NCBI RefSeq assembly: GCF_004123795.1
Contig: NZ_MSSM01000028.1
Coordinates: forward strand, 1 to 64,000
DNA from: Lacticaseibacillus chiayiensis
GTDB lineage: Bacteria; Bacillota; Bacilli; Lactobacillales; Lactobacillaceae
DNA length: 64,000 bases
Direction of reading: 5' to 3'
Below the pieces are notes generated by a model, which was not told the origin of the DNA, did no database searches, and was given only the letters and a program-made list of their open reading frames with translations. The first letter of the stretch is position 1; every line of letters starts with the position of its first letter. The translations under genes and the position numbers were made by a program. Shown here piece by piece: positions 26,163 to 36,018 of this stretch.

Positions 26163-27131
26163 TTAGAAAAGATCGACAATTTGTTGAATGTAATCCGTAA
26201 CCGGTTGCGGTAAATCAGCTCGTAATGTCAACGCCTGCAACAGGCGATTGCGATTGTACCACCGAACCCAGAAAGTGTAAGATTCCTGCGGTCGAATATT
26301 AACCAGCGTGTGTTGCCAGTTCTTAAGGCACATTAAAAGCGTCTCGCTATAAAACTGATTAACGTTGGTAATGCTACTGAGATACAAAGCCATTCGATGG
26401 TCTTCGCCAAAAATCAACGGCGTCTCAATCCTGCGCCAAGCTTCCACGACTGCGGCCATCAAGAAGACTTTCTCGGATCGCGGCAACATATCGACTTGAC
26501 TCAGTTCTTCCAACATATTGCCAATATGCGTAAATGCATGGGCCCAGCCTTTGGTTTCGACATAGCCGCGGCCATCTTTTTCAAGCAGAATATACGTACC
26601 AATATTCTGTACAACTGCCAGATAATCGGCTTTACTAAGAATATGATAGCGATTCTGGTCGGCATAAATCATGCCACTCAAGATCATCACCGCAAAACTT
26701 CGCAGAAATATGGCATCATTTTGCGGCTCAAAAATGTGGCTGAACAAAACATCCGGCGCTTGCAGACGTTTAAAAAGCGCCTTGACTTGTTCATTCGTAA
26801 ACGCTTCTGCCTGGAATAAATCATTGAATAAGAAAAAAACGCCTTTGTCCCGAACAGCTGGCTTGGTACTGGCCAAATGCGTCACCAAAAAGGCAATCTC
26901 ATCATCAGTGACGCTCGGATCACTCGTTTGTTTGATCCGTTTCTGAATGGAACGAATTCTTACAATGGCAGTTTTATCATCGCGAGGAACGCTGACCCGC
27001 GTCTTTGATTCTGTTGCGACACTATCAATGACTTTTCCCAGCATATCAGGCAATGTTGCGAAAATCTTACCTTGATTCAATAAAGTCCGTAACTGTTGGA
27101 CTGTGGTTTGAATGGTATCTAGTTGCGTCAA
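26163..27131 (-). CDS. DUF2785 family protein
   Basis: 322 residues from TTG 27131, with AAAAGGAGG (27138-27146) 6 nt upstream. Mostly helical: FLVTHLASTKPAVRDKGVFFLFNDLF, FLRSFAVMILSGMIYADQ, YVETKGWAHAFTHIGNMLEELSQ, and WHTLVNIRPQ-like end region. The GWAHAxxHxxD/N-like segment is the mark of DUF2785. No known function; no membrane segment. Sits 75 nt downstream of the second YueI-like gene. Confidence 0.85.
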   Translation of the reverse strand: MTQLDTIQTTVQQLRTLLNQGKIFATLPDMLGKVIDSVATESKTRVSVPRDDKTAIVRIRSIQKRIKQTSDPSVTDDEIAFLVTHLASTKPAVRDKGVFFLFNDLFQAEAFTNEQVKALFKRLQAPDVLFSHIFEPQNDAIFLRSFAVMILSGMIYADQNRYHILSKADYLAVVQNIGTYILLEKDGRGYVETKGWAHAFTHIGNMLEELSQVDMLPRSEKVFLMAAVVEAWRRIETPLIFGEDHRMALYLSSITNVNQFYSETLLMCLKNWQHTLVNIRPQESYTFWVRWYNRNRLLQALTLRADLPQPVTDYIQQIVDLF

Positions 27132-27206
27132 AATGGGCCTCCTTTTAAAGCTAAATGGCGTTGCGGTGCGATTTACTGTCGCCAACCGATTCTATGGTTG
27201 CTGGTT

Positions 27207-27587
27207 CTACAGCAAAATCGGGCGACTAATTTTTTGAGTTGGATGCGCCAGTACCCAGCCAAAGTCAGTCGGCAACACGCGCTTGATGACGCGCATCCCC
27301 GGTTGATTCATAATTGTAAAAGGATATTGATGCGCCAGTGCTTGCAACATATATTGGTTGACTAAGCTTTCCCCCATCCGACCATTTAAAAAAACTCGAT
27401 AACCAGGATAACGTGTCAGCACCGAGTCAAGCATCGCTGTAATTCGGGCATCCCGCAGTTGCTGAATCGTCACGGCTAATGCTACCCGTTCGCGAAAGTT
27501 GCCCAAAAAAGCTCGCTTCTCATCTGGCTTAATGGTTGGAATGCCAAGCGCCATTATTTTAATGAAATGTTCCAAGTCCTCAGCCAT
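27207..27587 (-). CDS. DUF1694 (YueI-like) family protein, second copy
   Basis: 126 residues. Shares with the 19469 gene the stretch PDEKRAFLGNFRERVALAVTIQQLRD and YRVFLNGRMGESLVNQYMLQAL, but lacks the long C-terminal tail. First in a likely two-gene unit with the DUF2785 gene; SD AGGAGG lies before ATG. Function unknown. Confidence 0.87.
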   Translation of the reverse strand: MAEDLEHFIKIMALGIPTIKPDEKRAFLGNFRERVALAVTIQQLRDARITAMLDSVLTRYPGYRVFLNGRMGESLVNQYMLQALAHQYPFTIMNQPGMRVIKRVLPTDFGWVLAHPTQKISRPILL

Positions 27588-27714
27588 GATCTTCCTCCTG
27601 ACGCTTTATTATGATGTACCACCCAGAAGTCACGATGCGATTAGCCATAGCCAATCCATACATTTACCCATTGTAGCACCCGTGTCTAAATAGCGTCCAC
27701 TCACTCTAAAGATC

Positions 27715-27768
27715 AAAAAACGACAAGACCGCATGGCAGCTATCCCGCTTGCCATGCGGTCTTGTCGA
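27715..27768 (-). terminator. Strong terminator with 18-bp perfect stem
   Basis: CGACAAGACCGCATGGCA (27721-27738) pairs perfectly with 27751-27768; six T follow on the minus strand. Ends transcription from the small HTH gene. Confidence 0.9.
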
Positions 27769-27921
27769 TATTCGGATCAGCAGTCCCAACGGCCCGACAC
27801 CGTCTGAGCGAACCAAGTTTCTTCACTCAAGACAACATCGTCATGCTTACTTCTCAAGCCTTATCTTAAAAGGTGTTGGCCACTTCCTCTCATCGACTAC
27901 CCCATCCCAACTTTGCCCACC

Positions 27922-28104
27922 TTAGACGCGCTTTTTGCGATACAGACGCGCAATTCGCTCCACATAAGCTGGCGGCGCCTTTTCAATACCCTCATGACGA
28001 TCACGATAATGCCAGATTTGGCCAATGCTGATGCCAGTCTCCTGTGCAATCTTAGACAGCGCCATTGATTGCAAGACCTTCCTTGCTTTATCATAGTTGT
28101 CCAT
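27922..28104 (-). CDS. Small helix-turn-helix protein
   Basis: 60 residues: MDNYDKARKVLQSMALSKIAQETGISIGQIWHYR and a basic C-terminus RIARLYRKKRV. The middle is a plausible HTH (LSKIAQETGISIGQIWHYRD). ATG 28104 has GAGGGGG 6-7 nt upstream; the reading frame extends further upstream but without an SD. Could be a small DNA-binding protein of prophage or chromosomal origin. The upstream region has a box resembling DtxR-type sites overlapping the -35 region. Confidence 0.7.
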   Translation of the reverse strand: MDNYDKARKVLQSMALSKIAQETGISIGQIWHYRDRHEGIEKAPPAYVERIARLYRKKRV

Positions 28105-28143
28105 TAGCAGCCCCCTCAATGTTGCCATTTTGGTACCGCATCT

Positions 28144-28173
28144 ATCATAAAACAAAAAGTTAGGTTTGCCTAA
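28144..28173 (-). promoter_or_regulatory. Promoter region with DtxR-like box for the small HTH gene
   Basis: TATGAT on the minus strand (28144-28149) is a fair -10; the -35 region is overlapped by TTAGGTTTGCCTAA (28160-28173), a 14-nt dyad that resembles DtxR/IdeR-type metal-repressor sites. A reverse complementary copy lies at 28244-28257. Confidence 0.4.
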
Positions 28174-28257
28174 TAATTTATTCAAAAAAACAACCGATTG
28201 CTGATCGTCTGTGTTGTAACACATCTTCAGCAATTGGTTGTTTTTAGGCAAACCTAA
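28160..28257. repeat. Nested inverted repeat (outer 14-bp arms, inner 18-bp stem)
   Basis: Outer arms TTAGGTTTGCCTAA (28160-28173) and TTAGGCAAACCTAA (28244-28257) are exact reverse complements. Inside is the terminator hairpin at 28187-28244. The left side has an extra 13 nt between outer arm and inner stem, so the structure is asymmetric. Confidence 0.85.
28184..28244 (-). terminator. Terminator of the suf operon
   Basis: AAAACAACCGATTGCTGA (28187-28204) pairs with TCAGCAATTGGTTGTTTT (28227-28244), one G-T wobble; seven T follow on the minus strand. It lies about 110 nt beyond the sufB stop. Confidence 0.85.
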
Positions 28258-28356
28258 ACGAATTAGATATTGTTAATCAAATTTTTTGTGGGAAGTTTTT
28301 AGCTAATGTCTTTTTTCATTGTCCTTTAAACCCGTGTAAACCGCGCTACGACAGCA

Positions 28357-29793
28357 TCACCCAACCGAACCGTCCATTTCCATCCCGATGAGGCGATTCA
28401 ACTCAACCGCATATTCCATCGGCAACTCTTTGGTAAATGGCTCAACGAAACCCATGATAATCATTTCGGTTGCCTTAGCTTCAGAGATGCCGCGGCTCAT
28501 TAAATAATACAGCTGCTCTTCCGAAACCTTTGAAACCTTTGCTTCGTGTTCCATCGAGACCGTCGAATTATGGATTTCGTTGTAGGGAATGGTGTCGCTG
28601 GAGCTCTTTTCATCCATTAAAATGGTGTCGCACTCCACGTGACAAAAGGCGTTATCGGCTTTCTTGGTAAACCGGACCGTTCCGCGGTAGTCAACCGCCC
28701 CGCCATCTTTGGCAATGGATTTAGAAACAATCGAACTGCTCGTATTCGGCGCGTTATGAATCATGCGTGCCCCGTTATCCTGATCAACGCCTTCACCAGC
28801 CACCGCAATACTGAGCATCGTACCGTGCGCCCCTTTGCCATCCAGATAGACGCTAGGGTACTTCATGGTCGTCTTACTGCCAAGATTGCCGTCAACCCAC
28901 TCCATCGTGGCATTATCAAGCGCCTGAGCCCGTTTGGTTTCAAGCGAGAACACATTCTTGCTCCAGTTTTGAATCGTCGTGTAGCGACAATAGGCATCAT
29001 TTTTGACAAAAACCTCAACGACAGCTGCATGCAAGCTGTCACTGGAATAATTTGGTGCCGTACACCCTTCGACATAGTTAACATGGGCACCCGGCTCCAC
29101 AATGATGAGAGTCCGCTCAAACTGTCCTGTGTTCTCCGCATTGATTCGGAAGTAACTTTGAATGGGCACATCGGTCTGGACGCCCTTAGGAACATAAATA
29201 AAACTGCCGCCAGACCAAACCGCCCCATTAAGCGCCGCAAACTTATTGTCACTCGGCTTAACCAATTTTCCGAAGTATTCGTGCACCAACTCAGGATATT
29301 CTTTTAAGGCTGAATCCATGTCCATGAAAATAATCCCGAGCTTTTCAAATTCATTGCGCATATTGTGGTAAACCACTTCAGATTCGTACTGGGCACTGGC
29401 ACCAGCCAGATATTTTCGCTCTGCTTGCGGCACTCCGAGGCGATCAAACGTTTTCTTGATCGTATCCGGCACATCATCCCAGTCACGATACGTGCGATCC
29501 GTCGCTTTTTGGAAATAAAGCATATTATCCAAATCCAAATCCGACAAATCCGGACCAAAATTAGGCATTGCTAACTTACGGTAAGTCTCATACGCCTTCA
29601 GCCGATAATCTAGCATCCACTCCGGCTCATGCTTTTCCGCCGAGATGGCACGCACCGTTTCTTTGGTAAGCCCACGCCCGGTTGAATAAACCGGCGTGAT
29701 ATCGTCTTTGAAATCAGCGGGGTTTTCGTCAGGTAAAAAGTCAATATCCGCCGCAACAGTTTCGTTATTTTTAGTATTTTTTGTCTCAGTCAT
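28357..29793 (-). CDS. sufB: Fe-S cluster assembly scaffold protein SufB
   Basis: 478 residues. SufB forms the scaffold with SufC and SufD on which clusters are built. It carries the right-handed beta-helix region ([34 protein letters not shown]; conserved Cys in EGCTAP) and the C-terminal [36 protein letters not shown] shared with SufD. The ATG overlaps the sufU stop by 8 nt, with GGAGAAAGG upstream. Last gene of sufCDSUB. Confidence 0.98.
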   Translation of the reverse strand: MTETKNTKNNETVAADIDFLPDENPADFKDDITPVYSTGRGLTKETVRAISAEKHEPEWMLDYRLKAYETYRKLAMPNFGPDLSDLDLDNMLYFQKATDRTYRDWDDVPDTIKKTFDRLGVPQAERKYLAGASAQYESEVVYHNMRNEFEKLGIIFMDMDSALKEYPELVHEYFGKLVKPSDNKFAALNGAVWSGGSFIYVPKGVQTDVPIQSYFRINAENTGQFERTLIIVEPGAHVNYVEGCTAPNYSSDSLHAAVVEVFVKNDAYCRYTTIQNWSKNVFSLETKRAQALDNATMEWVDGNLGSKTTMKYPSVYLDGKGAHGTMLSIAVAGEGVDQDNGARMIHNAPNTSSSIVSKSIAKDGGAVDYRGTVRFTKKADNAFCHVECDTILMDEKSSSDTIPYNEIHNSTVSMEHEAKVSKVSEEQLYYLMSRGISEAKATEMIIMGFVEPFTKELPMEYAVELNRLIGMEMDGSVG

Positions 29794-30232
29794 CGGTTTT
29801 ACCTTTCTCCGTCAAAACTTGCGCAGCTGCTTTCCATGCTAACGTGGCACATTTGATGCGTGCCGGAAACTGGTGAACCCCTTTTAACACGGCTGCATCC
29901 CCCAGCCGGTCAGCATCAGGAACATCACCTTTGATAATCAAGTCGGAAAAAGTTTCCACCATCTGCTCGATTTCAGCCGGTGTTTTATCTAGAATCTGAT
30001 CGGTCATCAGGCTGGCACTGGCTTGAGAAATGGTACAGCCATTGCCGGAAAAAGCGACATCGTTCACCCTGCCATCCTTTTCACTAATCTGCAAGTGCAA
30101 AACATCGCCGCAGCTGGGATTGCGCACCGTGATTTCGTGATCAAAATCGGCTAAAACACCGTGATGCCGCGGGTGTTGCGCCTCGTCGAGAATCACTGCG
30201 CGATACATTTGATCTAGCTTAGTCAATGCCAT
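29786..30232 (-). CDS. sufU: Zinc-dependent sulfur transfer protein SufU
   Basis: 148 residues from ATG 30232 (AAGGAGG, 7 nt). SufU accepts sulfur from SufS through a zinc-bound cysteine. The three conserved cysteines are seen in [24 protein letters not shown] and [10 protein letters not shown]. Overlaps sufS by 14 nt and sufB by 8 nt, so translation of the three is coupled. The upstream frame to 30304 lies inside sufS and is not used. Confidence 0.97.
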   Translation of the reverse strand: MALTKLDQMYRAVILDEAQHPRHHGVLADFDHEITVRNPSCGDVLHLQISEKDGRVNDVAFSGNGCTISQASASLMTDQILDKTPAEIEQMVETFSDLIIKGDVPDADRLGDAAVLKGVHQFPARIKCATLAWKAAAQVLTEKGKTDD

Positions 30233-31415
30233 GGAAATACCTCCTTGCGGCCTGAACAGCTTCAACCAATTTCGTGACGTCATCCTGATTGTTGTAAATG
30301 CCAAAACTGGCGCGCACCGTGGCCGGAATCCCTAACCTTGCCATAAGCGGTTGGGCACAGTGATGGCCGGCGCGTATGGCGATTTGCTGCTCGTCAAGGA
30401 AGGTGGCGACATCGTGAGGATGAATACCAGTTAAATTAAAGGAAACCGTTGCCAAACTATCATCATTGCCATAAACCGTCAGATCCGGAATGGCTCTCAA
30501 CGCGGTCCGCAGTTGATTCGCTAGTTCATGTTCGACTTGCAACGCCGCAGCATCAACATTTTCCTGAAACCAGTGCAACGCCGCGCCCATACCGATCACA
30601 CCGGCAATGTGAGGCGTACCGGCCTCATACTTGATCGGCCCATCTGCCCATGTACTTCCTTGGTCACGAACTTCGGAAATCATTTCGCCCCCAAATTGAA
30701 TCGGTGGCATTTTCGCTAACAAGTCAGCCCGCCCATAAAGTGCGCCGATACCTGTTGGCCCATAGATTTTATGCCCGGAAAAGGCATAGAAGTCCGCACC
30801 TAACGCTTGGACATCAACCGACATATGAGCAACCGCCTGAGCGCCATCAACGACAACAAAGGCTCCCATGTCATGTGCCTTCTTGACGATCTTTGCCACT
30901 GGCAGCGTATCGCCGGCAACATTCGTCACTTGGGCAATCGCCACCAGGTTAGTGCCTGGGGTAATGGCGGCTAATAAAGCAGGTACGTCAACCGTCCCAT
31001 CCGAATGAACGGGCGTTACCACGAAGGTTGCCTGCTGACGCTTAGCAAGCTGCTGCCACGGAATAAAATTACTGTGATGTTCGGCACCACTAACCACAAT
31101 CCGACCACCAGTAGGCACCGCATGTGGTCCAAAAGCACTCGCCACCAAATTCAGACTATCCGTCGTGCCATGGGTAAAGATAATCTCCTCAGCACTTTGG
31201 GCATGAAGGAAATCAGCGACTTGCTGGCGAACACTTTCATATGCCTCAGTCGTATCATAAGCCAACTTGTAGAGACCGCGATGCACGTTGGCATTGTCAT
31301 TAATATAGTAATTTTGCAGGCTATCCAACAAAGCTTGCGGTTTTTGGGAAGTCGCAGCGGTGTCTAAATAAACCAGATTAGGATGAGCCTTAAAAAACGG
31401 AAATTGTTCACGCAT
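30219..31415 (-). CDS. sufS: Cysteine desulfurase SufS
   Basis: 398 residues from ATG 31415. PLP enzyme that draws sulfur from cysteine. Signature: LVYLDTAATSQKP at the start, PLP-lysine in FSGHKIYGPTGIGALY, catalytic cysteine in IRAGHHCAQPLM. The start codon overlaps the sufD stop (ATGCGTGA), evidence of tight coupling; the upstream frame to 31448 is inside sufD. Confidence 0.98.
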   Translation of the reverse strand: MREQFPFFKAHPNLVYLDTAATSQKPQALLDSLQNYYINDNANVHRGLYKLAYDTTEAYESVRQQVADFLHAQSAEEIIFTHGTTDSLNLVASAFGPHAVPTGGRIVVSGAEHHSNFIPWQQLAKRQQATFVVTPVHSDGTVDVPALLAAITPGTNLVAIAQVTNVAGDTLPVAKIVKKAHDMGAFVVVDGAQAVAHMSVDVQALGADFYAFSGHKIYGPTGIGALYGRADLLAKMPPIQFGGEMISEVRDQGSTWADGPIKYEAGTPHIAGVIGMGAALHWFQENVDAAALQVEHELANQLRTALRAIPDLTVYGNDDSLATVSFNLTGIHPHDVATFLDEQQIAIRAGHHCAQPLMARLGIPATVRASFGIYNNQDDVTKLVEAVQAARRYFHGID

Positions 31416-32439
31416 CTTCAGCCACCAGCGTTCGATCAATCGTTGCAAACAATTCTTTCTTCAGCCGAACATCATCGATTTCAGCCAAGCCGCCTTCCAA
31501 AAAGCCACGAATCACCAATCGTTTTGCTAAGGTCGCGGAAAGTCCGCGACTCATTAAATAGTAAAGCTGATCGGCGTTCACCCGCGTCACGGAAGCGGCA
31601 TGGCCGGCTGTGACGTCATTTTCATCAATTAACAGAATCGGGTTGGCATCGCCTTCCGCGCGCTGCGAAAGCATCAGCACCCGATTTTCCTGTTGGGCAT
31701 CACTTCCGCGGGCCCCTTTGATGATGTGGCCAATGCCATTAAACATCAGGTGGGCATTGCCAGTAATCACACCGCGTTGATTAATATGCCCTACTGTATG
31801 CTGACCTTCATTGGTCACCGAAGTCGTGTAATTGACATGCTGATTGCCGGACGCCAACACGCCGACGTTAACTGTTACTTCGGCATTGTGCCCCAACAGT
31901 CGCACATCAACCCGATTCAATCCTGAATTATGCGAAAACCCGGCTAATGTCCAGTTAAGCTTCGCATTTGCGGCTAATGTCGCTGTCCGATTCACCAACA
32001 CGGTATCAGCAGTAAAGCTATCATAGCTCAACCAATTAACGTCTGCGTCAGCTTCAACCACCAACATGAGCCAAATGCCTAACACATGGCCACCACTGGC
32101 CCATTTTTCCTGTAGGGTAACTTTAGCGCCTTTGCCAACATGAACATACAATAACCCACCGGCGTTTTTAGGCCCAGTCAAGACGATGGGGTCATCGCCG
32201 CTGACAAAATGAGCGGGAATATCAACCGTCGTTGCGCCTTGAGGTGACCGCAGCAACCATGCATCGAGTGAGTTTGTCGGCGTAAAACGTTGGACTTCAC
32301 TTGATCCGGCTGCATAAGCAATTGCCTGAGGTGCATGCAAAACGACCCGATCTTCAACTGCATCAGGTTGGTTCTTTAAATAGCGCGCCAACGGGAACTT
32401 AGGCAGGTTAGGCGCCGGCAGTGTGGTTGTTTCAACCAT
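31408..32439 (-). CDS. sufD: Fe-S cluster assembly protein SufD
   Basis: 343 residues from ATG 32439. Beta-helix scaffold partner of SufB: LLYVHVGKGAKVTLQEKWASGG, VTNEGQHTVGHINQRGVITGNAHLMFNGIGHI, then [22 protein letters not shown] at the end with a histidine conserved in SufD. The start overlaps the sufC stop by 8 nt; GGTGA serves as SD. Second gene of sufCDSUB. Confidence 0.97.
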   Translation of the reverse strand: MVETTTLPAPNLPKFPLARYLKNQPDAVEDRVVLHAPQAIAYAAGSSEVQRFTPTNSLDAWLLRSPQGATTVDIPAHFVSGDDPIVLTGPKNAGGLLYVHVGKGAKVTLQEKWASGGHVLGIWLMLVVEADADVNWLSYDSFTADTVLVNRTATLAANAKLNWTLAGFSHNSGLNRVDVRLLGHNAEVTVNVGVLASGNQHVNYTTSVTNEGQHTVGHINQRGVITGNAHLMFNGIGHIIKGARGSDAQQENRVLMLSQRAEGDANPILLIDENDVTAGHAASVTRVNADQLYYLMSRGLSATLAKRLVIRGFLEGGLAEIDDVRLKKELFATIDRTLVAEDA

Positions 32440-33199
32440 TTTGTTCACCCACTTTAAGGTGTTCATAACCGGTCTTTTCCAATTTTTTGGCTAAGTCAGG
32501 GCCACCGCTTTCGATGATCCGGCCGCCTTTCATGACGTGCACAACATCAGGAATAATGTAATCCAATAGGCGTTGATAATGGGTAATGATCATGCTACCG
32601 AATTCCGGTCCGCGCATCAGGTTAACGCCTTTGGCAACGATCCGCAGTGCATCAATATCCAAGCCGGAGTCAATTTCATCCAGTAAGCCAAAATGCGGAT
32701 GAATCATCATCAGTTGCAGAATTTCATTACGCTTCTTTTCACCACCGGAAAAACCCTGATTCAGGTAACGATCTGCCATTGATTCCGGCATTTCTAGCGT
32801 TGCCATCGTCTTGTCTAATTGTTTCAAAAAATCGCTAATGCGAATCTGATCATCTTCTGGTCGCCGCGCATTGATCGCCGCACGAATGAATTCTGCATTT
32901 GTCACCCCAGCAATTTCCTGCGGGTACTGCATACCGAGAAACAACCCGGCACGCGCCCGTTCATCAACAGCCATGCCCAGAATCGACTCGCCGTCAATTA
33001 AAATGTCGCCTTGAGTGACTTCATAAGCCGGATTGCCCATGATCGTCTCGGCCAACGTCGACTTACCTGTACCATTCGGACCCATAATGGCATGAATCTC
33101 GCCCGTTGCCAATTTCAAATTGACTCCGGTTAATATCTCCGGATGCTCTGGTTCTGCCTTAATTTTGACGTGTAAATCTTTAATCTCAAGTGTATGCAA
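32432..33199 (-). CDS. sufC: Fe-S cluster assembly ATPase SufC
   Basis: 255 residues. ABC-type soluble ATPase: Walker A GPNGTGKSTLAE, signature FSGGEKKRNEIL, Walker B FGLLDEIDSGLD, and MIITHYQRLLDYI. Binds SufB and SufD and drives their rearrangement. TTG start with GGGGGT upstream. First gene of the operon; 167 bp separate it from metI with its terminator. Confidence 0.98.
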   Translation of the reverse strand: MHTLEIKDLHVKIKAEPEHPEILTGVNLKLATGEIHAIMGPNGTGKSTLAETIMGNPAYEVTQGDILIDGESILGMAVDERARAGLFLGMQYPQEIAGVTNAEFIRAAINARRPEDDQIRISDFLKQLDKTMATLEMPESMADRYLNQGFSGGEKKRNEILQLMMIHPHFGLLDEIDSGLDIDALRIVAKGVNLMRGPEFGSMIITHYQRLLDYIIPDVVHVMKGGRIIESGGPDLAKKLEKTGYEHLKVGEQNG

Positions 33200-33282
33200 A
33201 ATGTTACCCCCGACTGGATTTGACTTTTCGTTATATCGTTATTCTACGTCATAACAACGGGTGCAGCAAACAGCCCGCTTCC

Positions 33283-33331
33283 AAAAAAGCCCCGCAATGA
33301 TCAGAGTTTGCTTATCTGATCATTGTGAGGC
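33283..33331 (-). terminator. Terminator of the metQNI unit
   Basis: GCCCCGCAATGATCAGA (33289-33305) pairs with TCTGATCATTGTGAGGC (33315-33331); six T follow on the minus strand. Confidence 0.9.
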
Positions 33332-33366
33332 ATTTAAATCTAAATGACGTTCTTTTTCAATCGCAA

Positions 33367-34057
33367 TTAATGGTGGCTCTTCCTTGCAAAGAAGTCGCCG
33401 ATGAACTGAACCAAGAAAACCAGTGCCAAAATGAAGATCAGTGACACAATGATCACGTCGTACTGATAACGCTGGTAGCCGACCGCAATGGCCAGGTTCC
33501 CGAGACCGCCACCACCGACAGCGCCGGCCATGGCTGTTAAGCCGATAATGGAAATAATCGTTAAGACGGAAACACGAATTAACTCGGACAACCCTTCACG
33601 CAAATAAACACGCCAGACAATCCCCAACGGTGAAACGCCCATCGCTTCGGCTGCTTCAATGACACCAGGATCGACCGTCAACAAAGCGTTTTGCACCTGC
33701 CGCGCATAAAACGGGGTCGTACCTGCAATTAGTGGTACCAGTGCGGCGGTCGGACCGATGCCGGTTCCGACAATGGCTCGCGTCACTGGCGTCATAATTG
33801 CAAGCAAGATGATAAACGGCACAGCTCGGAAGATGTTCACTAATTTATCCAAAACAAAGTAAAACGGACGATTGGCCAATAGCCCACTTTCATCGGTCAA
33901 AACCAGCAAAATCCCAATGACAAGACCCAGAATGCCGGCAACGATTGCCGTCAAGGCCGTCATGTACAGCGTCTCGCCGATTGCCTGCGTTACGCCGCCA
34001 TCACCGGACCAGATGGGCACAACGTTAGGAAAAAATTTTGCAAAAAAAATGTGCCAT
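33367..34057 (-). pseudogene. metI: Methionine ABC permease MetI, frameshifted at codon 5
   Basis: The body (from PIWSGDGGVTQAIGETLYM to the end, about 217 residues) is a complete MetI permease with five membrane helices and the EAA-like loop VIEAAEAMGVSPLGIVWRVYL. The natural start is ATG 34057, 9 nt after AAGGAGG at the end of metN. From it translation runs MAHFFCKIFS and stops; with one T fewer in the run of eight (34042-34049) it would read MAHFFAKFFPNVVPIW and join the body in frame. Only a GTG at 34020 without an SD could start the body directly. So this copy is a recent frameshift, a homopolymer switch, or a sequence error. Transports methionine with MetN and MetQ. Confidence 0.85.
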
Positions 34058-34061
34058 CTGT

Positions 34062-35114
34062 CTAGACCTCCTTTTTTAAGATGTCTTCGATCTTGACATC
34101 CTGCTGCTTGAGATACTGAATGCCGGCATCCACTTCAGATTGATCACCGGACAAAACCACGATCAGATTGCCAAATGGCGTGTCCTGTAAAATTTGAATA
34201 TCACCAAACAAAATGTTCGCGGTCACGTGGTAACTTTCAAACAACTTAGCCACCAGTGGCTGATCGGCAGAAGCTCCGACATAGGTTAACCGCAACAAGC
34301 GATCATTCGGCCCAAGATTCTTAACAGCAGGCTGCTTAAGAACTGATTCAATTGCCTGATCAAGCTGCAACGTCGTATCGATGAAATCCTTGGTCAACTG
34401 CTGCTGCGGATCGGAAAAGACTTGCAGTAAATCGCCGCGTTCAATGATCGCTCCAGCATCCATGACAGCCACGCGATTACAAATCTGCTTAACCGCCTCC
34501 ATCTGGTGGGTAATCAGAACAATCGTTAATCCCAAGCGTTCATTTAAAGACTTCAAAAGATCCAGAATTGAACTTGTGGTTTTCGGATCTAGCGCGCTGG
34601 TGGCTTCATCGGAAATCAGGATTTCAGGGTCAGAAGCCAAAGCCCGTGCGATCCCAACCCGTTGTTTTTGACCGCCGGATAATTGGGCCGGATAAGCATT
34701 CGCTCGATCTGTCAACCCAACCAAATCTAAGAGCTCAGCTACCTTCTTCCGGATCTCCTGCTTTGATTTGATGCCCTTTAACGGAAACGCAACATTATCG
34801 GCAATCGTACGGCTGTTCATCAGATTAAAATGCTGAAAAATCATGCCGATTCGCTTACGTTCCTTGCGTAGATGCGCCGCCGACAAAGCTAGCATATCTT
34901 GGTCTAAAACATTGACGCTGCCACTGGTCGGCCGCTGCAACAGATTGATGGTTCGAACTAGTGTCGATTTACCGGCTCCTGAATACCCGACAATCCCGTA
35001 AATATCGCCGCGATTGACCGTTAAACTCACATGATCAACAGCATGTACTGAGCGGGTCTTTCCATGAAATTCAACGTCCACATCTTTTAACGTCACAACT
35101 GCTTGATCTGACAT
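34062..35114 (-). CDS. metN: Methionine ABC transporter ATP-binding protein MetN
   Basis: 350 residues. Walker [13 protein letters not shown], signature [15 protein letters not shown], Walker [15 protein letters not shown]-loop ITHQM. The last ~85 residues (from [18 protein letters not shown]) are a NIL domain, which binds methionine and inhibits transport in MetN proteins. Follows metQ by 14 nt and precedes metI by 4 nt. Confidence 0.97.
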   Translation of the reverse strand: MSDQAVVTLKDVDVEFHGKTRSVHAVDHVSLTVNRGDIYGIVGYSGAGKSTLVRTINLLQRPTSGSVNVLDQDMLALSAAHLRKERKRIGMIFQHFNLMNSRTIADNVAFPLKGIKSKQEIRKKVAELLDLVGLTDRANAYPAQLSGGQKQRVGIARALASDPEILISDEATSALDPKTTSSILDLLKSLNERLGLTIVLITHQMEAVKQICNRVAVMDAGAIIERGDLLQVFSDPQQQLTKDFIDTTLQLDQAIESVLKQPAVKNLGPNDRLLRLTYVGASADQPLVAKLFESYHVTANILFGDIQILQDTPFGNLIVVLSGDQSEVDAGIQYLKQQDVKIEDILKKEV

Positions 35115-35128
35115 AATTGTCCCCGTTT

Positions 35129-35962
35129 CTAATTAAAACTTATAGTTCCAGGCTGGCAGTGTTGAGCCTTGTAAACCTTCTTCAGCAGCTCAGCCGTTCG
35201 CTTCGTCTGGTAAGCTTTGACAATCTTCTTGTAAGTGGCGTTGTTCTTGTCCTTTGCTGACTTGGCAGCAATGAAGTTGACCCATGGCTTGGACTGCTTG
35301 GTGATCTTTTCAACCGCAATCGCATTGGCCGGCTTCAGATTGGCTGCTGCCGCAATATCATTATTGACAACGGCCACTGTAACATCGTCCAGTGAACGCG
35401 CGGTTTGGGCCGCATCCAGTTCGGTAAACTTCAAGTTAAGCTTGTTTTCCGAAATATCGCGAATCGTTGGAGATGCCACCCCTTTTTTCAATGTCAGTAG
35501 GCCATTTTGAGCAAGAAGCTGCAGTGCCCGGCCCTCGTTGGAAGGATCGTTTGGCAAGGAAATCTTGTCACCCGCTTTAACTTCCTTAAGTGACTTGATC
35601 TTGTTGGAATAAGCGCGCATCGGTCCGATATAGGTTGCGCCGATGTCAACGATCTTGGTGTGGTGTTTTTTATTCCAGTTATCTAAGAAATTGTGATGCT
35701 GAAAAGCGTTTAACTGAATGTCGCCGTCTTCAAGCGCCTGGTTTGGTTGGTTATAATCCGTAAATTGCACCAGTTTGATCGTGACACCCTGCTTCTTCAA
35801 CCGAGACTGGATGTCCGCCCAGATTTCCTTATCCGTACTCATAATGCCGACTTTAACCGTCGCATTTTTGCTGGTACTTGCTGACGACTTACCACAGGCT
35901 GCTAAAACAAATAATGGCAAAACCAAAGCAAGTGTGATAATGGCTCTTTTCCAAAACTTCAT
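35129..35962 (-). CDS. metQ: Methionine-binding lipoprotein MetQ (copy 1)
   Basis: 277 residues from ATG 35962. Lipoprotein signal [20 protein letters not shown] with lipobox LAAC (Cys 23). NlpA/MetQ domain: [59 protein letters not shown]. Captures methionine at the surface for MetNI. The reading frame reaches 36040 but that part lies in the T-box terminator, so the later start is used. Controlled by the T-box leader at 36019-36284. Confidence 0.96.
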   Translation of the reverse strand: MKFWKRAIITLALVLPLFVLAACGKSSASTSKNATVKVGIMSTDKEIWADIQSRLKKQGVTIKLVQFTDYNQPNQALEDGDIQLNAFQHHNFLDNWNKKHHTKIVDIGATYIGPMRAYSNKIKSLKEVKAGDKISLPNDPSNEGRALQLLAQNGLLTLKKGVASPTIRDISENKLNLKFTELDAAQTARSLDDVTVAVVNNDIAAAANLKPANAIAVEKITKQSKPWVNFIAAKSAKDKNNATYKKIVKAYQTKRTAELLKKVYKAQHCQPGTISFN

Positions 35963-36018
35963 GATTTTTTCCTCCTCGTTCGGGTTCGCAAACAATATGT
36001 GCAAGCTTTTTGGAAAAT

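Noticed and set aside
28639-29307. 222-codon open frame opposite sufB
   Set aside because: Antisense shadow of a highly conserved gene, with no signals of its own.
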